Assembly (NCBI GenBank): GCA_934376945.1
Contig: CAKRPI010000033.1
Coordinates: forward strand, 1-21,050
Source: an uncultured Lachnospiraceae bacterium
GTDB taxonomy: Bacteria > Bacillota > Clostridia > Lachnospirales > Lachnospiraceae
Length of the DNA: 21,050 bases
Direction: 5' to 3'
The notes under the pieces are model-generated. The model was given only the letters and a program-made list of their open reading frames with translations, ran no database searches and was not told the DNA's origin. The position numbers were made by a program, and so were the translations under genes. This document shows, piece by piece, positions 15,877 to 21,050 of the stretch (position 1 is the stretch's first letter; every line of letters starts with the position of its first letter).

Positions 15877-15891
15877 CTGTGAAATTCACAG
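15877..15891. promoter_or_regulatory. Perfect 15-bp inverted repeat, candidate operator of the exonuclease gene
   Basis: CTGTGAA and TTCACAG flank a single central base. The site covers the -35 region of the extended -10 promoter at 15898-15906, a classic repressor position. It does not match the Gram-positive LexA box or a PerR box. The regulator is unknown. Confidence 0.5.
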
Positions 15892-15897
15892 AAAAGA

Positions 15898-15906
15898 TGA
15901 TATACT
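15898..15906 (+). promoter_or_regulatory. Extended -10 promoter of the exonuclease III gene
   Basis: TGATATACT is a close match to the extended -10 consensus. It lies 34 bases before the preferred ATG at 15941. The -35 region is occupied by the palindrome at 15877-15891. Confidence 0.55.
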
Positions 15907-15940
15907 GACAGAAAGACCAGAAAAGATGGGGGAAAATACT

Positions 15941-16696
15941 ATGAAATTGATATCCTGGAATGTAAACGGACTGCGTGCATGTGTACAGAAAGGATTTCTC
16001 GATTATTTTCACAAAACAGATGCCGATATTTTCTGTATTCAGGAAAGTAAACTGCAGGAAGGACAGATTGAACTTGACCTGCCCGGATACTTCCAATACT
16101 GGAATTACGCTGTCAAAAAAGGGTATTCCGGTACAGCTGTATTTACAAAAAAGGAACCGATTTCTGTTTGTTATGGAATTGGCATTCCAGAACATGATCA
16201 GGAGGGGCGTGTCATTACTCTTGAATATGACGCCTTCTTTTTTGTAACCGTGTATACGCCAAATTCCCAAAGCGAGCTTGCCCGTCTTTCTTACCGAATG
16301 GATTGGGAAGATGCGTTTCTGACCTATTTAAAAGATCTTGAAACAAAAAAACCTGTTATTTTCTGCGGAGATCTCAATGTCGCACATCAGGAAATTGATC
16401 TGAAAAATCCCAAGACAAATCGAAAAAATGCCGGATTTACGGACGAAGAGCGGGAAAAATTCACACGTCTGATAAAAAATGGTTTCATCGACACATACCG
16501 ATATTTCTATCCGGACATGGAAGGTATTTACAGCTGGTGGTCCTATCGTTTTCGTGCGAGAGAAAAAAATGCCGGTTGGCGGATTGACTATTTCTGTGTA
16601 TCAGGCACGCTCAAAGACCGGCTGCAGGACGCCGTGATCCATACCGAAGTTTTCGGTTCTGATCATTGTCCTGTGGAACTGGATATCTCTTTGTAA
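15941..16696 (+). CDS. xth: Exodeoxyribonuclease III (AP endonuclease)
   Basis: A Mg-dependent exonuclease/AP endonuclease of the EEP superfamily used in base-excision repair. Motifs visible in the 251-residue protein: [13 protein letters not shown] at the N-terminus, [10 protein letters not shown] with the metal-binding Glu, [21 protein letters not shown], the TGF/TDEER segment, [22 protein letters not shown], and the C-terminal [10 protein letters not shown] with the catalytic Asp-His pair. Length matches Gram-positive ExoA. The ATG at 15941 is preferred over the ATG at 15926: the GGGGGAAA between them serves as its ribosome site, and the protein then begins exactly at the conserved strand. 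The promoter carries a palindromic candidate operator. The gene appears monocistronic. Confidence 0.95.
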   Translation: MKLISWNVNGLRACVQKGFLDYFHKTDADIFCIQESKLQEGQIELDLPGYFQYWNYAVKKGYSGTAVFTKKEPISVCYGIGIPEHDQEGRVITLEYDAFFFVTVYTPNSQSELARLSYRMDWEDAFLTYLKDLETKKPVIFCGDLNVAHQEIDLKNPKTNRKNAGFTDEEREKFTRLIKNGFIDTYRYFYPDMEGIYSWWSYRFRAREKNAGWRIDYFCVSGTLKDRLQDAVIHTEVFGSDHCPVELDISL

Positions 16697-16777
16697 ATAA
16701 AAACACCAATTCAATTCGAGCGTATGTTTGTCTTGGTGTGCAAATCCGGTTAGTGTCGGCTATCACATTCTTATAAC

Positions 16778-16827
16778 AAAACCATAAATCACTGCATCCA
16801 ATCCGGCTCGCATTATTTTATGGTTTT
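16778..16827 (+). terminator. AT-rich hairpin between exonuclease and GH13 genes
   Basis: AAAACCATAAA at 16778-16788 pairs perfectly with TTTATGGTTTT at 16817-16827 across a 28-base loop. The stem has little GC and ends in a natural T-run, so termination would be weak. A second weak stem, ACACCAA/TTGGTGT, lies at 16703-16739. Either may end the exonuclease transcript. Confidence 0.35.
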
Positions 16828-16855
16828 CTGACTTCATGAAAGGCGGAACAAAACA

Positions 16856-18838
16856 TTGGAAGATATGAAATTTAAAATATTGCCAGATAAGAGCTACCGA
16901 ATCGGAACCTCAATCGAGAGTGATGGAATTCATTTTGGCTGTCTCTCCTCCGGATCAGAGCCTCCCGTTTTACTACTTTATCGAAAAGGCACAGAAGAGA
17001 TTGTCAGAGAAATTCCTTTTCCGGCCCATGCATTCTCCGATCATTTTTACAGCATGAAAATTAAACTGCGACCATCTGCTTATGAATACAATTACAGGGA
17101 AGGCGCTCGGATTTTTACCGACCCTTATGCAGGAAAAATTGCCGGACATACAGTCTTCGGCGAACTTCCATCAAACTCTCCACACGCATTGCGTGGTGGT
17201 TTTACATGGAAGAAATTTGACTGGGAGGGTGATCAGCTTCCAAATCTACCTTATTCAGATGTAATTATGTACCATTTGCACGTACGCGGATTCACAAAAC
17301 AGAAAAATTCCGGTGTCAGAAAAAAAGGAACGTTTTCCGGCATCCGTGAAAAGCTGCCTTATCTGAAATCGCTTGGCATTAATCAGATTAAACTGATGCC
17401 TGCATATGAATTTCCGGAAGTTACAGTAAAAGCAAATGCAACTGGATTCCCTACACATACATCTCCGGCAAATACTCCTGGAAATTCTGCATCTGTTTAT
17501 CAGAAAAATTATTGGGGATACGGTACCGGATATTATTTTGCTCCAAAAGCCTCCTATAGTTCCTCTCCAGATCCGGATCTGGAGTTTAAGGAGCTCATAA
17601 AAGCTGCCCACAAAGAAAAAATAGAAATTCTGATGGAATTTCATTTCACAGATGATATGGATCTCTTTACAATCAGTGACTGCCTCTATTACTGGGCTTT
17701 TGAATATCATGTCGATGGTTTTTCTGTGATTGCGAGATCCGATATTTTCTCCGAACTCGCAAAGCTTCCGCTTTTTGCAGATCGAAAGCTTCTTTGCGGC
17801 TGGTATCCGGAACAGACGCTGCTCGAAAATGAAAAGAAAAAAATGCAGCAGCTTTCTTTGCAGGAAATACATACGGTATCAGGAGAAAATCGTCCGATGC
17901 GCCTGATTCCTCCGGCCAGAATTGCGGAATCAAATGATGGCTTTATGAATGATTGCCGCCGACTGCTGCGCGGCGACGAAGACGCTTTGCGGAATTTCAC
18001 TTCACGCGCCAACCGCAATCAAAAAGGCTGCGCTGTAATCAACTATATCACCAATCACGATGGGTTTACATTGATGGACCTTGTTTCCTACGATCATAAA
18101 TATAACCATGAAAACGGAGAGCAGGAGCGTGACGGAACCGATTATAATTACAGCTGGAACTGCGGGACAGAAGGTCCGACACGCAAAAAAGAAATCCTTC
18201 GCCTGCGGATGCAGCAACGAAAAAACGCAATGGCAATGCTGTTGCTCTCCCAGGGGACGCCGATGCTTCTTGCCGGTGATGAATTTGGAAACAGCCAGAA
18301 TGGCAATAATAATCCTTACTGCCATGACAGCGAGCTTACCTGGCTTGACTGGAATCATGCAAAAGGCAATCAAGAGCTTTTTGATTTTATCCGTGATGCC
18401 ATTACCTACAGAAAAATGCATAAAGTCCTGCATCAGACCCGCGTACTGCAGTGTATAGATAACCACTCGGATGGAATTCCTGATCTGTCCTACCACGGAG
18501 AACGTGCCTGGTACTGCGATTTTTTCAGAGCAGACCGCCATGTCGGCTGTCTGTATTCCGGCCGCTATGCAGGTGAAAAAGGATTTATTTACATTGCATA
18601 CAACCTTTACTGGACCACTCAGGAATTTGCACTTCCGGTTCTGCCACAAAATACCAGCTGGTATAAGGTGATGGATACCTCTCTGGAGAGAAGCTTTCTT
18701 ACGCAGGCGCAACCATTCGGACAGGGAAAAACATTTTCTGTCCCTAGCCGCACAATTATAATATTGGAAGGTAGAGAAAATGAAACCGCAATACGATCTA
18801 AAAAAAGTCACATGGAAAAAGGTAAAAAGACACTTTAA
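16856..18838 (+). CDS. GlgX-like GH13 protein with degenerate catalytic centre
   Basis: The 660-residue chain follows glycogen-debranching enzymes (GlgX, GH13_11): a CBM48-like N-terminal domain (1-115), the barrel from about 134 (VIMYHLHVRGFTK), KSLGINQIKLMPAYEF, YWGYGTGYYFAPKASY, and the very conserved NHDGFTLMDLVSYDHKYN / NGEQERDGTDYNYSWNCGTEGPT block (400-443), then LLAGDEFGNSQNGNNNPYCHD. But region I reads ILMEFHFTD instead of a form like ILDVVYNHT. Region II reads VDGFSVIAR (286-294) instead of VDGFRFDLA, so the nucleophile Asp is absent. Region III reads LLCGWYPE near 312-319, with no acid/base Glu. About 50 residues between regions I and II are missing. Only Asp402 of the triad remains. 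Translation probably starts at the TTG at 16856, because AGGCGG sits 9 bases upstream; the ATG at 16865 is too far away. The frame is otherwise intact, so it is probably an expressed non-catalytic or altered protein. Confidence 0.85.
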   Translation: MEDMKFKILPDKSYRIGTSIESDGIHFGCLSSGSEPPVLLLYRKGTEEIVREIPFPAHAFSDHFYSMKIKLRPSAYEYNYREGARIFTDPYAGKIAGHTVFGELPSNSPHALRGGFTWKKFDWEGDQLPNLPYSDVIMYHLHVRGFTKQKNSGVRKKGTFSGIREKLPYLKSLGINQIKLMPAYEFPEVTVKANATGFPTHTSPANTPGNSASVYQKNYWGYGTGYYFAPKASYSSSPDPDLEFKELIKAAHKEKIEILMEFHFTDDMDLFTISDCLYYWAFEYHVDGFSVIARSDIFSELAKLPLFADRKLLCGWYPEQTLLENEKKKMQQLSLQEIHTVSGENRPMRLIPPARIAESNDGFMNDCRRLLRGDEDALRNFTSRANRNQKGCAVINYITNHDGFTLMDLVSYDHKYNHENGEQERDGTDYNYSWNCGTEGPTRKKEILRLRMQQRKNAMAMLLLSQGTPMLLAGDEFGNSQNGNNNPYCHDSELTWLDWNHAKGNQELFDFIRDAITYRKMHKVLHQTRVLQCIDNHSDGIPDLSYHGERAWYCDFFRADRHVGCLYSGRYAGEKGFIYIAYNLYWTTQEFALPVLPQNTSWYKVMDTSLERSFLTQAQPFGQGKTFSVPSRTIIILEGRENETAIRSKKSHMEKGKKTL

Positions 18839-19367
18839 AACAATTACCGCACATAAGCTTCTTGTTATGCAGCATTGCTTCCGTATCGGATTGTATCGAC
18901 AAGGACTAATGCATGATATGTCAAAATACATGCCCTCAGAATTCCTGATGGGATGTATGTATTTTGATGACGGAAAAAGCAGTCCGACAACCGGCGAACG
19001 CAGAGATCTTGGCTGTTCCTTCGCCTGGATGCACCATAAAGGACGCAACCGCCATCATTTTGAATACTGGCTGGATTATCCGCTGCATCTTAAAGAAGGA
19101 GAATTCCCGCTGCAGCCTGTCCAAATGCCTCGCCGGTATGTAGCCGAAATGCTGATGGACAGGATCTGTGCCTCCAAAAATTATAACAAAGAGTCGTACA
19201 CACAGCACGACCCTCTTCAGTATTTTGAGCATGGGCGCGGCATCTCACTGCTGCATCCGCAGACGGCAAAGGAACTGCACGGCATGCTCCGTATTCTTGA
19301 TCAGCGCGGAGAAAAAGTACTGATCCGTTTTGTAAAAGACTATTATCTCAAAGGCTATAAAATCTGA
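18780..19367 (+). CDS. DUF5662 family protein
   Basis: A 195-residue protein resembling the DUF5662 family, whose function is unknown to me. It has a basic helical N-terminus (KKVTWKKVKRHFKTITAHKLLVMQHCFRIGLYRQ), then GLMHDMSKYMPSEF with His45-Asp46, and WMHHKGRNRHHFEYW with His85, His86, His92 and His93. The ordered His and HD residues suggest an HD-like metal site, but I do not claim an activity. The ATG at 18780 overlaps the end of the GH13 gene by 59 bases in another frame. It is preceded by GGAAGG about 9 bases upstream, and a later start would cut the conserved N-terminal helix, so the overlap appears real. It is probably co-transcribed with the GH13 gene. Confidence 0.8.
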   Translation: MKPQYDLKKVTWKKVKRHFKTITAHKLLVMQHCFRIGLYRQGLMHDMSKYMPSEFLMGCMYFDDGKSSPTTGERRDLGCSFAWMHHKGRNRHHFEYWLDYPLHLKEGEFPLQPVQMPRRYVAEMLMDRICASKNYNKESYTQHDPLQYFEHGRGISLLHPQTAKELHGMLRILDQRGEKVLIRFVKDYYLKGYKI

Positions 19368-19378
19368 CCGTAAACCAT

Positions 19379-19422
19379 GGGCGTCTGATATCCTGATTAA
19401 TTATTCCGGGTATACCAGACGC
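19379..19422. terminator. Hairpin between convergent DUF5662 and luxS genes
   Basis: GCGTCTG (19381-19387) pairs with CAGACGC (19416-19422), extended by ATA/TAT with a small bulge; TTTT follows on the plus strand. The right arm lies inside the last luxS codons. Termination on the minus strand lacks a good T-run. Confidence 0.5.
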
Positions 19423-19880
19423 TCTTTTGTAATACCTTCAAGCACCTCTTTCAAATAACGGTCTGCCAGCCAGTTTGCCATTGGAAGATTCATATCCAGA
19501 TAATTGCCGCAGTCTTTCGGACTGGCTCCCGGCACTTCCCCGTCAAAATCACGGATAAAGGTAAACATTTCTTTCATCAACGGAACAATTTCTTCTGAAG
19601 TATGATCGCCAGCAAGCAGAAGATAGAATCCGGTTCGACATCCCATTGGGCCAAAATAAACAGTACGATCCTTCCAGCTTTCATTATTTCTCAAAAAGGT
19701 AGCACCGAGATGTTCAATTGTATGAACCTCCGCAGTATTCATCACCGGTTCGCCATTCGGTTTCGTCATACGAATATCGAAGGTAGTGACAACCTCCGAA
19801 CCCACATGATCCTTTCTTGATACATAAAGACCCGGAAGCAGTTTAATGTGATTAATAGTAAAGCTTGCAATTTTCTCCAT
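19401..19880 (-). CDS. luxS: S-ribosylhomocysteine lyase LuxS
   Basis: Cleaves S-ribosylhomocysteine to homocysteine and DPD, the precursor of autoinducer-2, in the activated methyl cycle. The 159-residue length is standard. Zinc ligands His53 and His57 (in HTIEH, with catalytic Glu56) and Cys124 (PKDCGNYLDM) are present, as is catalytic Cys81 in FGPMGCRTGFYL. The start has AAAGGAA about 9 bases upstream. No pfs or other methyl-cycle gene is next to it in the window. It follows the pseudouridine synthase gene on the minus strand with a 76-base gap containing a small hairpin, so it may have its own promoter, which I could not locate. Confidence 0.97.
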   Translation of the reverse strand: MEKIASFTINHIKLLPGLYVSRKDHVGSEVVTTFDIRMTKPNGEPVMNTAEVHTIEHLGATFLRNNESWKDRTVYFGPMGCRTGFYLLLAGDHTSEEIVPLMKEMFTFIRDFDGEVPGASPKDCGNYLDMNLPMANWLADRYLKEVLEGITKERLVYPE

Positions 19881-19919
19881 AATAAAAGTTCCTTTCTTTT
19901 TTCTTTGAAATCTCTTTAA

Positions 19920-19935
19920 AACTGTTTTTACAGTT
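19920..19935 (-). terminator. Weak hairpin between the pseudouridine synthase and luxS genes
   Basis: AACTGT and ACAGTT flank a TTTT loop (AAAA on the minus strand). On the minus strand TTTAAAG follows, so it is at best a weak terminator and may allow read-through into luxS. Confidence 0.35.
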
Positions 19936-19956
19936 GTTTTACCGCCAGATTGTCAT

Positions 19957-20856
19957 TCAGATGTTACATAAAACAGCCTGCATATCTGGTGGAAGAGGTG
20001 CAGTAAAATGCATGTTCTCCTTTGTGACAGGATGCGCAAATTCCAGCGACCATGAATGAAGTGCCTGTCTTTGAATCAGATCCATAGCACTTGGATGATA
20101 CAGGAAATCCCCAATAAGAGGATGTCCGAGATACTTCATATGTACCCGGATCTGATGGGTTCGTCCGGTCTCAAGACGTATTTGCAGCAGGGAACAATCC
20201 TTTTCCTTGCAGTACAGCAAACGCTTATAATGAGTAACCGCATGGTCTCCACAGGAAAAATCAACGCATCGCATAATCGCAGAGCCTGCAGCACGCGCAA
20301 TTGGTGCATTAATCACTCCGCATTCGGGCGTCTCCCCCTGTGCAACAGCAAGGTATTGACGATGAATTTCACGGTTGGCAGACTGCCTGTAAAGTACGGC
20401 TGCGCTGAACATATTTTTTGCCAGGATCAGAAGTCCGCTTGTATCACGATCCAGGCGATTTACACAGCGGTATACGAAGGATTCGCCCCTCTTGGCGAAA
20501 TAATACATAACAGCATTTGCCAGCGTATTCTCATAATTTCCAATCGAAGGGTGAATCGGCATATCTGCAGGTTTATTTACGACCATCAGATCCTCATCCT
20601 CATAAATGACCGTAAGAGGAAGTGGTACCGGAACAATCTGATCAGAAGCCTCTTCTTCCCGAATCCAAAGCTCCAGCACATCTCCGCGTTGAAGCCTTGT
20701 GCTGGAATAAGCCCATTCTCCATTTCGAACAATTCCTCGCTCCGTCCGTTTCAAGTGCGTCAGCACGTGATGTGAGCAGCCTTTTTGTTTTAAAAATTCC
20801 TCAATCTTTCTGCCGTCATCCTCGGCTGTGACAGAAAAAGAAAGTCGTCTGTCCAT
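19957..20856 (-). CDS. RluA-family pseudouridine synthase
   Basis: Converts uridine to pseudouridine in rRNA or tRNA. The 299-residue protein has an S4-like N-terminus (KIEEFLKQKGCSHHVLTHLKRTERGIVRNG), a linker, and the RluA catalytic domain: VVNKPADMPIHPS, NRLDRDTSGLLILAK with catalytic Asp136, RLETGRTHQIRVHMKYLGHPLIGD, and HSWSLEFAHPVT. The usual His of HRLDRDTSG is Asn here, which occurs in some Firmicute members. The ATG at 20856 is preferred over the in-frame ATG at 20871, because GGAGG lies 6 bases upstream of the former while the latter has only a weak AGGGAA. The exact RNA target cannot be inferred, since RluA, RluC, RluD and YtzF-like paralogues share these motifs. Upstream lies the hairpin-rich repeat at the window edge. 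Confidence 0.92.
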   Translation of the reverse strand: MDRRLSFSVTAEDDGRKIEEFLKQKGCSHHVLTHLKRTERGIVRNGEWAYSSTRLQRGDVLELWIREEEASDQIVPVPLPLTVIYEDEDLMVVNKPADMPIHPSIGNYENTLANAVMYYFAKRGESFVYRCVNRLDRDTSGLLILAKNMFSAAVLYRQSANREIHRQYLAVAQGETPECGVINAPIARAAGSAIMRCVDFSCGDHAVTHYKRLLYCKEKDCSLLQIRLETGRTHQIRVHMKYLGHPLIGDFLYHPSAMDLIQRQALHSWSLEFAHPVTKENMHFTAPLPPDMQAVLCNI

Positions 20857-20900
20857 CCCATTCCTCCGCATTTCCCTTTTTCAGTTCCGTGGTCCGTAAA

Positions 20901-21033
20901 GCGGACATTCGCAATCCGCTTCGCTACTTGCAGGATCATAAGGAATCCTCCCGCAAGCGGGTCCCCCTTATGATATTTCATGAACGCAGTCGCTTCGCGA
21001 CCTGTCAGTGGGAGCTTTCAACTCCCACTGACA
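20901..21033. repeat. Stack of inverted repeats at the window edge, likely dispersed element
   Basis: Successive structures are a 31-base segment (20901-20931) that matches 7380-7410 at 25 of 31 positions; ATCATAAGG/CCTTATGAT (20935-20974), enclosing CCCGC/GCGGG; GTCGC/GCGAC (20989-21001); and a perfect 12-bp stem TGTCAGTGGGAG/CTCCCACTGACA (21003-21033) with a 7-base loop. There is no T-run. The minus strand can be read as a short ORF containing AKRIANVR, but I do not regard it as a gene. The sequence continues past the window. Confidence 0.5.
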
Positions 21034-21050
21034 TAAGCATCCCCCTTACC

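Noticed and set aside
15877..15891. LexA (SOS) box at the exonuclease promoter
   Set aside because: The palindrome does not contain the GAAC...GTTC core of Gram-positive LexA sites.
18002..19048. 348-codon open frame on the minus strand opposite the GH13 and DUF5662 genes
   Set aside because: It lies antisense to two genes with clear family motifs and its translation has no recognisable domain.
20790..20981. 63-codon minus-strand ORF (starts MKYHKGDPLAGG) as a gene
   Set aside because: It is made of hairpin sequence, has no convincing ribosome site and overlaps the start of the pseudouridine synthase gene. It is better explained as part of a repeat.

Overview
The window looks like chromosome from a spore-forming Firmicute, most likely a Lachnospiraceae-type gut anaerobe (Blautia/Dorea/Ruminococcus group). 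The evidence is the cotJA-cotJB-cotJC spore-coat operon, a CTC-type L25, luxS, an extended-L25 stress protein, a Cys-tagged DUF1292 protein, purine-rich AGGAGG ribosome sites, extended -10 promoters and a moderate GC content. The genus is inferred. There is no rRNA, tRNA, CRISPR array, insertion sequence or phage gene.

Layout. 1-1130: promoter, a DegV-family fatty-acid-binding protein and a strong terminator. 1185-1916 (minus): ribosomal protein L25/Ctc with an extended -10 promoter and a perfect 16-bp palindrome beside it. 2043-4953 (plus): a two-gene unit of a Lon-like AAA+ ATPase without a protease domain, followed by a transglutaminase-like protein. 5046-7171 (minus): an RmlD-like reductase whose stop overlaps the start of a dicarboxylate/amino-acid:cation symporter (ATGA). 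7172-7624: an intergenic stretch of about 450 bp holding a terminator, the remnant of a short ORF interrupted by TGA, and a textbook sigma-A promoter. 7625-9202: a secreted SH3/SleB-type cell-wall hydrolase with two layers of internal repeats. 9327-10530: cotJABC. 10677-15303: ftsW-type SEDS protein, a structured leader, gltX, and a UvrD-like helicase that overlaps gltX by 4 nt. 15422-16696: divergent DUF1292 gene and exonuclease III, with a 15-bp palindrome overlapping the exonuclease promoter. 16856-19367: a GlgX-like GH13 protein whose catalytic region is shortened and has lost two of its three acids, overlapping a DUF5662 gene by 59 nt. 19401-20856 (minus): luxS and an RluA-family pseudouridine synthase. 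The last 170 bp are stacked hairpins resembling a dispersed repeat.

Most genes are housekeeping, sporulation or envelope functions. The parts least explained by known systems are the Lon-like ATPase/transglutaminase pair, the apparently inactive GH13 protein with its overlapping DUF5662 partner, the octamer (YYDxxTGx) repeats in the cell-wall hydrolase, and a short coding-like repeat that appears both near 7.4 kb and at 20.9 kb. All family assignments were made by eye from motifs; no database search was run.
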